This document shows, in pieces, positions 25,310 through 33,505 of a DNA stretch of 38,586 nt. Numbering within the stretch: position 1 is the first letter of the stretch; each line of letters begins with the position of its first letter. Source of the stretch: Hyphomicrobiales bacterium (GTDB lineage Bacteria > Pseudomonadota > Alphaproteobacteria > Rhizobiales > Beijerinckiaceae); assembly GCA_019237205.1 (NCBI GenBank), contig JAFAHO010000452.1:1-38586 (forward strand), in the 5' to 3' direction. The notes below the pieces were generated by a model. The model searched no databases, had not been told where the DNA came from, and worked only from the letters and a program-made list of their open reading frames with translations. Made by a program: the position numbers and the translations under genes.

Positions 25310-26425
25310 ATGACGTCCACTATGCTCCTTCGTCCGCAACCTCGCCCCGAGATTTTGGCGATTGACGCTTATGTGCCCGGCAAAAGCCGGGTTGCAGGCG
25401 TGGCCAAGGTTCATAAACTGTCGTCAAACGAGTCGCCGCTCGGTGCGTCGCCAAAGGCAATCGAGGCGTTTCGAAACTGCGTGGGCGATCTGGCGCTCTA
25501 TCCTGACGGTTCGGCTTCGGCGCTTCGGGAAGCGATCGGCAGCCGCTTCGGGCTCGAGCCCTCCCGCATCATTTGCGGAAACGGGTCCGACGAGCTGTTT
25601 GCGCTGCTGGCGCACGCCTTCCTGCCGCCTGGCGATGAAGGGCTCTATAGCGAATATGGGTTTCTGGAATATCCGATATGCATTCGCGCGGCGGGCGGCG
25701 TGCCGGTGATCGGCAAGGAGATCGGCAAGACTGCGAATGTGGACGCCATGCTTGCGAGAGTGAGCGGACGAACGAAGATCGTCTTTCTCGCAAATCCAAA
25801 CAATCCGACCGGCACCTATCTCTCTTTTGCCGAAGTCAAGCGGCTGCAAGCCTCGCTTCCGCCGGAATGCCTGCTCGTCATCGACGCCGCATACGCCGAA
25901 TACGTTCAACGAAACGACTACGGTGCGGGCATCGAACTTGCCGCGACCTGCGAAAATGTTGTCATGACGCGGACTTTCTCGAAAATCCATGGCCTCGCCA
26001 ATTTGCGTATCGGCTGGGCCTACGGACCGCTGCACGTCATTGACGCGCTCAACCGCATACGCGGTCCCTTCAATCTCAATGGGCCGGCGCTGGCGGCAGG
26101 GGTCGCCAGCCTGGCCGACGCGGCGCATGTCGAGAGGGCGATCGAGCACAACGCGCGTTGGCTTCCATGGCTGAGCCAGGAGATTTCCGCCCTGGGAATA
26201 GAGGTGACTCCGAGCGTGACGAATTTCCTTCTGCTGCGCTTCGATGAGTCGCGCGGCTTCGGCGCGAAAGAGGCGGACGCCTTCTTGAGCGCGCACGGCT
26301 TCATCTTGCGCTCGGTAGCGGCGTACGGCCTGCCGGATTGCCTGCGCCTGACTGTCGGCGATGAAGAGGCCAATCGCGGCGTCGTCGCGGCGCTCGGCGA
26401 GTACATGCGGGCCAATCGTGGTTGA
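25310..26425 (+). CDS. hisC: Histidinol-phosphate / aromatic aminotransferase HisC
   Basis: This PLP-dependent class II aminotransferase of 371 residues has the family features in order: the N-terminal [33 protein letters not shown], the Asp-containing VIDAAYAEY, and the PLP-binding Lys225 in [17 protein letters not shown]. The last block is [19 protein letters not shown]-like ([20 protein letters not shown]). Lying between chorismate mutase and tyrA, it may transaminate prephenate or aromatic keto acids rather than, or as well as, histidinol phosphate. This is inference from context. ATG 25310 is chosen; TTG 25307 and ATG 25322 are alternatives. It overlaps tyrA by 8 bases. Confidence 0.9.
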   Translation: MTSTMLLRPQPRPEILAIDAYVPGKSRVAGVAKVHKLSSNESPLGASPKAIEAFRNCVGDLALYPDGSASALREAIGSRFGLEPSRIICGNGSDELFALLAHAFLPPGDEGLYSEYGFLEYPICIRAAGGVPVIGKEIGKTANVDAMLARVSGRTKIVFLANPNNPTGTYLSFAEVKRLQASLPPECLLVIDAAYAEYVQRNDYGAGIELAATCENVVMTRTFSKIHGLANLRIGWAYGPLHVIDALNRIRGPFNLNGPALAAGVASLADAAHVERAIEHNARWLPWLSQEISALGIEVTPSVTNFLLLRFDESRGFGAKEADAFLSAHGFILRSVAAYGLPDCLRLTVGDEEANRGVVAALGEYMRANRG

Positions 26426-27380
26426 GCGGCTTGGGCCGCCCCTCGACGAACCCATATTCGACGAGTTGGCGATTATCGGCGTAGGGCTGATCGGCTCTTC
26501 GGTGGCGCGCGCCGCGAGAAAACGGAACGCCGTTCGGCGCATCGTGCTGGCGGATCGATCTCAGGAGACCCTGGCGCGAGCGGCGGATCTGACGCTTGGC
26601 GACGAGACGACGAACGAGCTGAAAGTGGCGGTTCGAAACGCCGATTGCGTCCTGCTTTGCGCCCCCGTGGGCGCCAATGAGGAAATCGGCGGCGCCATCG
26701 CGCCGGCGCTGAAGGCCGGCGCAATCGTATCGGACGTGGGATCGGTCAAGGGGGCGGTGCTGTCCGCCCTGCAGGCGGCGCTGCCTGCCCATGCCCGCCT
26801 CGTTCCGGCCCACCCCGTAGCCGGAACCGAGCAATCCGGACCGGACGCCGGCTTCGCCGCGCTTTTCATTAACCGGTGGTGCATTCTGACGCCCCCCGAG
26901 CGGGCTGATCCGAAAGCTGTGGAGCGTGTGCGCGCGTTCTGGGAAGCGCTGGGTTCGCATGTGCAGACGATGAGCGCGGAACACCATGACCTTGTGCTGG
27001 CGATCACCAGTCATGTTCCGCATCTTATCGCCTATAACATCGTTGGAACCGCCGCCGACCTCGAGGAGGTCACGCGCTCGGAAGTCATCAAGTTCTCGGC
27101 TGGCGGTTTTCGCGACTTCACCAGGATCGCGGCTTCAGATCCGACGATGTGGCGCGACGTATTCTTGTACAACAAGGACGCAGTGCTCGAGATGCTCGGG
27201 CGCTTCAACGAGGATCTGACGGCGCTTCAGCGGATGATCCGGCGCGGGGATGGCGACGGATTGTTCGATTTGTTTACCCGGACCCGCGCAATTCGCATGG
27301 GCATTGTCGCAGAGGGCCAAGAAACCTCCGCGCCGGATTTCGGCCGGCGAGGCCTTCAAGCTGACGAGCCGGCGTCGTGA
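26418..27380 (+). CDS. tyrA: Prephenate/arogenate dehydrogenase (cyclohexadienyl dehydrogenase)
   Basis: The enzyme oxidatively decarboxylates prephenate or arogenate with NAD(P)+ in tyrosine synthesis. The 320-residue protein starts at GTG 26418, inside the end of hisC. It has the Rossmann loop GVGLIGSS at 21-28, [12 protein letters not shown], the substrate-binding [14 protein letters not shown] and the conserved [31 protein letters not shown] is also a family hallmark. There is no ACT domain. Cofactor and substrate preference cannot be told. Its TGA overlaps the GTG of the next gene by 4 bases. Confidence 0.93.
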   Translation: MVERLGPPLDEPIFDELAIIGVGLIGSSVARAARKRNAVRRIVLADRSQETLARAADLTLGDETTNELKVAVRNADCVLLCAPVGANEEIGGAIAPALKAGAIVSDVGSVKGAVLSALQAALPAHARLVPAHPVAGTEQSGPDAGFAALFINRWCILTPPERADPKAVERVRAFWEALGSHVQTMSAEHHDLVLAITSHVPHLIAYNIVGTAADLEEVTRSEVIKFSAGGFRDFTRIAASDPTMWRDVFLYNKDAVLEMLGRFNEDLTALQRMIRRGDGDGLFDLFTRTRAIRMGIVAEGQETSAPDFGRRGLQADEPAS

Positions 27381-27961
27381 TCGGCGGAGCAGACGAGGAC
27401 TTGTGGGTCTTCGGTTATGGGTCGCTAATGTGGCGGCCGGGGTTTGCCTATGCCGAGCGGCGCCGGGCGACGTTGAGAGGGTGGCGGAGAAGCCTCTGCA
27501 TCTATTCGCACCACTACCGCGGAACCCCGGAGCAACCGGGTCTCGTGCTGGGACTCGATCAGGGCGGCGTGTGCGCCGGCGTCGCCTTCCGGGTTCACGC
27601 GTCGCTGAGGGGGTCGACAATCCGCTATCTTCGGGAGCGTGAGCAGGTCACCGCGGTCTACGTCGAACGGATCGAACCGGTTACGCTGGAGACAGGGGAA
27701 CGCGTTGCGGCCTTAACGTACGTGGCGGATAGGTTGCATCCTCAATATGCAGGGCGGCTGAACCGAACCACAATGCTTGAACTGGTGCGCGCGGGCAAAG
27801 GGACCTCCGGCAGGAACGCGGACTATGTGACCGAAACACGTGATCACCTGATTGCGATCGGCGTCCGCGATCGGGAACTCGATTGGTTGAGCCGCCAACT
27901 TGAGAGCAGCAAAGCCGGCAAGGAAGCTCAGATGGCTTCGGGGGGTGTTCAGGCGGAATGA
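27377..27961 (+). CDS. ChaC-like gamma-glutamylcyclotransferase
   Basis: Proteins of this family cleave gamma-glutamyl peptides, mainly glutathione, to 5-oxoproline. The 194-residue protein has VFGYGSLMWRPGF (11-23), containing the glycine-rich substrate loop, and the likely catalytic Glu89 in YLREREQ, aligning with YLDYREK of ChaC proteins. The GTG start overlaps the tyrA stop (GTGA), so it is translated from the same message although it is unrelated to aromatic synthesis. Its last 13 bases overlap the convergent hypothetical gene. Confidence 0.88.
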   Translation: MIGGADEDLWVFGYGSLMWRPGFAYAERRRATLRGWRRSLCIYSHHYRGTPEQPGLVLGLDQGGVCAGVAFRVHASLRGSTIRYLREREQVTAVYVERIEPVTLETGERVAALTYVADRLHPQYAGRLNRTTMLELVRAGKGTSGRNADYVTETRDHLIAIGVRDRELDWLSRQLESSKAGKEAQMASGGVQAE

Positions 27962-28401
27962 ACCGCCAGGTCCGCAAGAACGGACTCGCGTTCGGCCCCG
28001 GACGACGCGAGGAGGTGCAAATGGAATTCGAGCCTCGGGCCATAGGCGCTCAGATCGCGCTTGGCTCGGAGCAATGCCGGTTCGGGAAAGGCGCCGGTAT
28101 CGAAGACCAATAGAGCGTGGCGTCGGCCGGCATCGTCTCGAGCCGCTGCGAGCAGCACGGCACGACAGAATGCAGGGCACTCGGACCAAGGATAGACCGA
28201 GAAAATGTATCGCCGGCCGGAAAGACCCGCCCAGGAACAGAAACGCGAAGCCAAAGGCGTATCGGTAAGAGCGGCAAGCCTCACGCCCTCGCGCTCGCCG
28301 CCATAGCGATGCCCAGGAGACTCGGATCGCGTTGGAGCGGGGCACTCGCAGAAAGCGCGCAAACCGTCAGCAGTCCGGTATCGTGGTTCAAAAGCCAGCA
28401 T
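27949..28401 (-). CDS. Hypothetical protein
   Basis: A 150-residue protein starts at ATG 28401 with AAGGAG upstream; the frame is open 19 codons further. It has no signal peptide or membrane helix. The centre (SRFCSWAGLSGRRYIFSVYP...CPAF..AVLLAAARDDAGRRHALLVFDTG) looks like a small mixed alpha/beta domain, and three cysteines lie near the start. The good Shine-Dalgarno, length and codon usage support a real gene. I do not recognise the family. It is followed by no obvious partner: plsC upstream begins its own leftward unit and ends 53 bp from this start. Confidence 0.7.
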   Translation of the reverse strand: MLAFEPRYRTADGLRAFCECPAPTRSESPGHRYGGEREGVRLAALTDTPLASRFCSWAGLSGRRYIFSVYPWSECPAFCRAVLLAAARDDAGRRHALLVFDTGAFPEPALLRAKRDLSAYGPRLEFHLHLLASSGAERESVLADLAVHSA

Positions 28402-28454
28402 GGCTGACGCTCCTTGACGCAGAGGAACAAAAGTAGAACAAGAATCGGCCTGCG

Positions 28455-29240
28455 TCAAGGGGAATGATCGATTGCGGCGTCGCAGCGGGCGCCTTCGGCG
28501 ACAAGCGCCTTCAGCGACGGATCGCGCCCGACGGCTTCCAAATTGAGAGAGGCGCAGGCCGCCTCGATTGTGTCCTGCAGCTTCTCGATAAAGACGGCGC
28601 GATCGAGCCCGGGCGCGATCGGAGGTAGGTACTCGATCACGGCGACGCCCGGACGGCGCAGGAACGTCCGTCGTCTCCAGAAGAGTCCGGTATTGACGGC
28701 GACGGGAAGGCAGGGAGCGCCTGTCTCGGCATAGAGCATCGCGACGCCTTGCTTATATTTCGGGGGCGCTCCGGGAGGACGTCGGGTGCCCTCCGGATAG
28801 ATGAACACCTGGCGGCCCGCCGCCAGCACAGGCTTCGTCGAGGCGACGATCTGCTGGAGCGCCTGCCGGCCACGGTTGCGGTCGATGGCGATCTGTTTCG
28901 AGACGACGAGGTAAAGGCCGAAAAAAGGAATGAACGTCAGTTGGCGCTTGAGGATAATCGCGAAATCAGGGGCGTACTTAAGCAGCGCAAAAGTCTCGAG
29001 AAACGACTGGTGCTTCACCGCAATCAAAACGCCGCCGGGGGGAATGTTCTCCACGCCTCGGTATTCAAGGCGAAGACCGCAGATTCGCTCCAGGAGCCAG
29101 ACTGAAATCGAGCCCCAGAGTCGAGCCAAAGCGAACACGGCTCGACGACCCCCTAGCATCGTCGGCAATCCGATGACCATGAGGACCACGAGATTGAGGT
29201 AGAAAAGAACATTGAACGCGACGGAGCGAAACGCGAGCAT
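28455..29240 (-). CDS. plsC: 1-acyl-sn-glycerol-3-phosphate acyltransferase PlsC
   Basis: PlsC acylates lysophosphatidic acid to phosphatidic acid at the inner membrane. The 261-residue protein has an N-terminal hydrophobic helix (7-28). The acyltransferase motifs are present: His77 in KHQSFLETF (motif I, H-x4-E instead of the usual H-x4-D), KRQLTFIPFFGLY, and Glu150 in FIYPEGTRRPPG (motif III). The H-x4-E form occurs in other alphaproteobacterial PlsC proteins as far as I recall. It lies 42 bp downstream of ftsX, a neighbourhood shared by several Rhizobiales. Confidence 0.92.
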   Translation of the reverse strand: MLAFRSVAFNVLFYLNLVVLMVIGLPTMLGGRRAVFALARLWGSISVWLLERICGLRLEYRGVENIPPGGVLIAVKHQSFLETFALLKYAPDFAIILKRQLTFIPFFGLYLVVSKQIAIDRNRGRQALQQIVASTKPVLAAGRQVFIYPEGTRRPPGAPPKYKQGVAMLYAETGAPCLPVAVNTGLFWRRRTFLRRPGVAVIEYLPPIAPGLDRAVFIEKLQDTIEAACASLNLEAVGRDPSLKALVAEGARCDAAIDHSP

Positions 29241-29282
29241 GACGAGAAAGGGACTGCGCGGAGAAAGACAAGCGTCGCACAG

Positions 29283-30233
29283 TCACAGAAGGCCGCGCAA
29301 GTAGCGGGAGACAATCGTCCGCGACAGATAGCCGGTCAGCAGGGTGACCGCTGCGCCGACCAGCACGAGGCCGAGATAACCTGTCGGCGCCAGCGCAAAG
29401 GCCCCAAACAGGGCGGCGATTTCCTCGCCTCCAGTCGAGTGCGACCACCACGCCGACAAGGTCGACGCGCCGAAAAAGAAACCAATCGCCGATAGGCCGC
29501 CGATGAGTGCGCCGCGGAAGCCGAGGCGGCGGAAATGCGTTTCGAATTCACGCGCAATGAAGGCGTCAGACGCGCCGACGAAATGCAGCACTTCGATGAT
29601 CTCCCGGTTCGCCGCCACTGCGCCGCGGGTCGCAAATCCGATTGCGGTCGCCATCGCAACGATCATCAGCACGAAAAGAGCCGCGCCCAGCGTCACCACC
29701 GCATTCGCCATAGTCCCGATGCGGGTCGCCCAGACACGGTGATCTTCGAGACTGGCCTGCGGCACAGCCCGAGCAAGTAGGGCTCGCAAACCTGGAAGCT
29801 CGCCGCCGGTGCGGTCCCGCATGTGAACCACGATCAGTCTGGGGATCGGCAGCAGGCTCAGGTCGAGCCCTGTTCCGAGCCAGGGCTCCAGGAGTTTCTC
29901 CGATTCGACGGCGGAATACGCGCGAACGCGGTCGACCCCGGGCGCCTGGGAGGCGGCCGAAACAGCCTTCGCCACCAGGGAATCGAGATCGTCCCCGGGT
30001 CGAGGCATGAGTTGGATCGTGATGTCTCGCAGAACCTCGGATCGCCAGCCTTCTGACGCCCGAGCGACAAGGAGAGCTCCGCCGGCGGTCAGGCACGCCA
30101 GGAAGGTCATGATTGCGATCACAACCACCAACGCATTGCCGGCGATCGAGCCGCTTGGGATAAGCGGCATGTCGCGCCTCAGGACCGTTTGCGCCACATG
30201 GGCGAGGGTTTCGTCGGAGATCGGCTCGTTCAT
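29283..30233 (-). CDS. ftsX: Cell division protein FtsX (ABC transporter-like permease)
   Basis: FtsX pairs with FtsE at the division site and relays ATP hydrolysis to septal peptidoglycan hydrolases. The 316-residue protein has four membrane helices at about 31-57, 177-200, 240-258 and 284-306. A large periplasmic loop lies between the first two, and the FtsX-family EIIEVLHFVGASDAFIAREFETHFRRLGFRGALIGG stretch follows the second. The ATG overlaps the ftsE stop by 4 bases. Confidence 0.93.
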   Translation of the reverse strand: MNEPISDETLAHVAQTVLRRDMPLIPSGSIAGNALVVVIAIMTFLACLTAGGALLVARASEGWRSEVLRDITIQLMPRPGDDLDSLVAKAVSAASQAPGVDRVRAYSAVESEKLLEPWLGTGLDLSLLPIPRLIVVHMRDRTGGELPGLRALLARAVPQASLEDHRVWATRIGTMANAVVTLGAALFVLMIVAMATAIGFATRGAVAANREIIEVLHFVGASDAFIAREFETHFRRLGFRGALIGGLSAIGFFFGASTLSAWWSHSTGGEEIAALFGAFALAPTGYLGLVLVGAAVTLLTGYLSRTIVSRYLRGLL

Positions 30234-30904
30234 GACGAAACGCCGTCAAAGATCGTGACCTCTCCGTCCCCGACGACCAGACGCCGCGCGAATCCGAACT
30301 GATCCATGAGCTGTAGATCGTGCGTCGCAATGACGACCGCGGTGCCGAGACGGTGCAATTCGACGAACAGGCGAAGCAGGCGGCGGGCAAGTCCCGGATC
30401 GACGTTTCCCGTGGGCTCATCGGCAAGCAGAAGCTCTGGTCGGACGATCAGCGCGCGGGCTATGGCGGCGCGTTGTTTTTCGCCGCCCGACAAAACCGGC
30501 GGCGACGCGTTCATGCGGTCGCCAAGGCCGACCCATCGCAAGAGCTCTATGACCTCGGCGCGGTAGGCTGACTCTGCCCGGCCCATTGCTCGCAGCGGCA
30601 GCGCGACGTTTTCGTATGTAGTCAGATGGTCAAGGAGGCGAAAATCCTGAAAGACGACGCCGATCCGCCGGCGCAGCGCGGTGAGATCATCTTTCTTCAA
30701 GGCCCGGGCGTCTTTGCCAAAAATGTGAATGGTTCCGCGCGTTGGCCGAAGCGACAGCAGCATCAACCGAAGCAGCGTAGTTTTTCCGGCGCCGGACGGA
30801 CCTGTCAGAAACTGAAAGCTTTGTGGAGCGACGGAGAAATTGAGGTCGCGAACGACCTCAGGTCCCATGCCGTAGCGCAGACCGACGTTTTCAAACCGTA
30901 CCAA
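30230..30904 (-). CDS. ftsE: Cell division ATP-binding protein FtsE
   Basis: FtsE is the ABC ATPase partner of FtsX. The 224-residue form used here starts at TTG 30904 (GGAGAA 4-5 bases upstream), matching the usual FtsE length. It has Walker A GPSGAGKTT at 35-43, the Q-loop VFQDFRLL, the signature LSGGEKQR at 138-145, Walker B LLLADEPTGNVDP and the H-loop ATHDLQLMDQF. The open frame continues 51 codons upstream, which would add a Pro/Lys-rich extension starting at 31057. The 191-bp gap to hpt is divergent. Confidence 0.95.
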   Translation of the reverse strand: MVRFENVGLRYGMGPEVVRDLNFSVAPQSFQFLTGPSGAGKTTLLRLMLLSLRPTRGTIHIFGKDARALKKDDLTALRRRIGVVFQDFRLLDHLTTYENVALPLRAMGRAESAYRAEVIELLRWVGLGDRMNASPPVLSGGEKQRAAIARALIVRPELLLADEPTGNVDPGLARRLLRLFVELHRLGTAVVIATHDLQLMDQFGFARRLVVGDGEVTIFDGVSS

Positions 30905-31095
30905 CGCGTTCTCCGAGCGATGGCCGAGCGAGGCCGCTTCGGGCGGCTTTAGCCGTGTTTTCGGTCGAGCGCCAGCAAACCGGTCGCCAGTTTCATCGAA
31001 CGGCGGCTTGGACGCCTGGCTCAAGAAAGTGGTCACGACGCGCTGGTAAATTTCCACGCGTCGGGGGATAACGCGTCTTCCAAAGAGGCGAGTCC

Positions 31096-31644
31096 ATGAG
31101 TGGAGACAGAAAGGTCAAGGTTCTCTATGACGAACTGGCGATTGCCGATCGCACGGAAGCGCTAGCCAGGGAGATCGCGGCCGCCAAACCCAAGGAGCTG
31201 CTGGTGGTGGCGATCCTGAAAGGATCCTTCATGTTCGCCGCGGACCTCCTGCGCGCCCTCTACCGGGCGGGCATGGAGCCGCAGGTCGAATTTTTTCACC
31301 TCTCAAGCTATCTCGAAGGGACAGTTTCGAGCGGGGCCGTCAAGATCCTCAGAGACATCGAATCGTCGGTGCGCGATCGGGACGTGCTTCTGGTGGACGA
31401 CATTCTCGAGTCGGGCCGCACTCTAGCTTTCGCCAAGGATCTGCTCGCCGCCCGCGGCGCGCGGCGTGTGCTGATTTGCACGATGCTGGAGAAGCCCGGG
31501 AAGCGCGCGGTCCCGATAGACGCCGACTTCGTTGGCTTCGTGTGTCCGGACGTTTTCGTCGTCGGCTACGGTATGGACGTTGCGCATTGCTATCGCGAAT
31601 TGCCGTTCATCGGTCGCGTGGTGACCGCGCAAGACGCCGCCTGA
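31096..31644 (+). CDS. hpt: Hypoxanthine phosphoribosyltransferase
   Basis: Hpt salvages hypoxanthine (and usually guanine) with PRPP to IMP or GMP. The 182-residue protein has the type I PRTase PRPP loop VLLVDDILESGRTL at 97-110, the LKGSFMFAADL segment at 41-51 and the flexible loop LSSY at 69-72. The ATG has AGAGGCGAG upstream. It is divergent from ftsE and followed by pepP 25 bp later. Confidence 0.94.
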   Translation: MSGDRKVKVLYDELAIADRTEALAREIAAAKPKELLVVAILKGSFMFAADLLRALYRAGMEPQVEFFHLSSYLEGTVSSGAVKILRDIESSVRDRDVLLVDDILESGRTLAFAKDLLAARGARRVLICTMLEKPGKRAVPIDADFVGFVCPDVFVVGYGMDVAHCYRELPFIGRVVTAQDAA

Positions 31645-31669
31645 TTTTTAGGCCGCCACAGGACAGCCC

Positions 31670-33505
31670 GTGTTTGAAAGTCGCTTTCAATCGTTCGCCG
31701 ACGTTGGCGGTCCATCGAATGGCGCCGCGCGCGTCGCAGAATTGCGAAGGGCTCTCGAAACCGTAGGCGTATCGGGATTTATCGTTCCGCGGGCGGACGA
31801 GCATCAGAACGAGTACGTGCCCCCGAGCGCCGAGCGCCTCCTTTGGCTGACGGGGTTCTCCGGTTCGGCTGGAATCGCCGTCGTTCTGAAGAACAAGGCG
31901 GCGTTGTTCGTCGACGGGCGGTACACCGAGCAAGCCAAATCGCAGACGGACCCCTCTGTCTTCGAATCGCGCCATGTGGTCGACGAGCCGCCGGTCGAAT
32001 GGATCAGCCAAAACATGGGGTCGGGCGAAAAGCTCGGCTACGACCCGCGACTTCATACTCCCGAAGCCGTCTCACGGTATGCCGCCGCGTGCAAGAAGGC
32101 GGGAGCGGAACTTGTCGGTCTTCCCGCAAACCCGATCGACTCGATCTGGCGCGACCGTCCGCAACCGCCTTCGGGAATGGTGACACAGCAAAAGGGTCGT
32201 TATGCGGGCGAAAGCGCGGCGGCCAAGATCGAACGCGTGCGCGAGGCGCTGAAGAGCGCCGACGGGCTCCTGATCAGCGACCCGCACAATCTGGCATGGC
32301 TGTTCAACATTCGTGGCGCAGACGTCGCCCACACGCCCGTGCCGCTTGGGTTCGCCTATGCGCCCCGAGACGGGCGACCCGTCGTCTTCCTAGACTCCCG
32401 CAAGCTGACCCCAGCCGTCAGCGACGAGCTGGGGCGGCTCGCTGAGCTTCGTGAGCCAGACGCGCTCATCGCGTTCATCGAAGGACTCGGCGCGCTGGGG
32501 TCGCAGGTCGTATTCGACGCAGCGACGGCGTCGGCTCTGTTGACGCAGACACTCGAGCGTGCGGGAGGCAAGGCCAAGGTCGGCGCCGATCCGGTCACGC
32601 TGATGAAGGCGGCCAAGAACAAGGCGGAGCTGGCCGGCGCCCATGCGGCGCACGAGCGCGACGGCGCGGCTCTGGCGCGGTTCTTGGCCTGGTTCGACAC
32701 CGAGGCGCCCCAAGGCCGGCTCACGGAGATCGCAGCGGTCCAGGCGCTCGAGACCTATCGTCGTGCGACCGGCGCTCTGCGAGACGTTTCGTTCCCTACG
32801 ATCGCTGGAGCGGGGCCACACTCGGCTCTTCCGCACTACCGGGTCAGCGAGTCCTCGAACCGGAGGATCGAGCGGGGAATCTTTCTCATCGACAGCGGCG
32901 CACAATATGAAGACGGAACGACGGACGTCACCCGCACGATTGCTGTCGGCCGACCCACAAGCCTGATGCGCGATCGCTTCACGCGGGTTCTCAAGGGCCA
33001 TATCGCGATCGCGCGCGCGGTATTCCCCAGGGGAACGACGGGCGCGCAGATCGACGCTTTGGCGAGAACGCCGCTTTGGCGCGCCGGGTTGGACTTCGAC
33101 CACGGCGTTGGGCACGGCGTGGGGTCCTATCTTTCGGTCCATGAGGGGCCGCACCGCATAGCGAAGACGGGCACCACGGCGCTCGTCCCAGGGATGATTC
33201 TGTCGGATGAGCCGGGGTACTACGCGGCTGGCGCCTTCGGGATCCGAATCGAAAACCTGGTCGTCGTCGAGCCGCGAACGATCGCCGGCGGCGAACGCGA
33301 GATGCTCGGCTTCGAAACCTTGACGCTGGCGCCGATCGACCTTCGCCTCATCGAACGGAAACTGATGGATGACGACGAGATCAAATGGCTCGACTCGTAC
33401 CATGCGCGGGTGCGCAAGGTCCTGTCGCCGCTGATCGACGCGCCGACACGGCGTTGGCTTGCCGACGCCACGCGACGGCTCGAATCGGCTCGGAGCGCGC
33501 GTTGA
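31670..33505 (+). CDS. pepP: Xaa-Pro aminopeptidase (M24B family)
   Basis: The enzyme removes N-terminal residues from peptides with proline in second place. The 611-residue form has two creatinase-like N-terminal domains (about 20-160 and 165-310), the pita-bread catalytic domain (about 320-540) and a short C-terminal M24 tail. The metal ligands are all present: Asp408 (LIDSG), Asp419 (GTTDVTRT), His482 (GVGHGVGS), Glu514 (LSDEPGYY) and Glu528 (IRIENL). The length fits the long, eukaryote-like APP branch. It starts at GTG 31670 and its TGA overlaps the TTG of the ABC-F gene. Confidence 0.93.
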   Translation: MFESRFQSFADVGGPSNGAARVAELRRALETVGVSGFIVPRADEHQNEYVPPSAERLLWLTGFSGSAGIAVVLKNKAALFVDGRYTEQAKSQTDPSVFESRHVVDEPPVEWISQNMGSGEKLGYDPRLHTPEAVSRYAAACKKAGAELVGLPANPIDSIWRDRPQPPSGMVTQQKGRYAGESAAAKIERVREALKSADGLLISDPHNLAWLFNIRGADVAHTPVPLGFAYAPRDGRPVVFLDSRKLTPAVSDELGRLAELREPDALIAFIEGLGALGSQVVFDAATASALLTQTLERAGGKAKVGADPVTLMKAAKNKAELAGAHAAHERDGAALARFLAWFDTEAPQGRLTEIAAVQALETYRRATGALRDVSFPTIAGAGPHSALPHYRVSESSNRRIERGIFLIDSGAQYEDGTTDVTRTIAVGRPTSLMRDRFTRVLKGHIAIARAVFPRGTTGAQIDALARTPLWRAGLDFDHGVGHGVGSYLSVHEGPHRIAKTGTTALVPGMILSDEPGYYAAGAFGIRIENLVVVEPRTIAGGEREMLGFETLTLAPIDLRLIERKLMDDDEIKWLDSYHARVRKVLSPLIDAPTRRWLADATRRLESARSAR

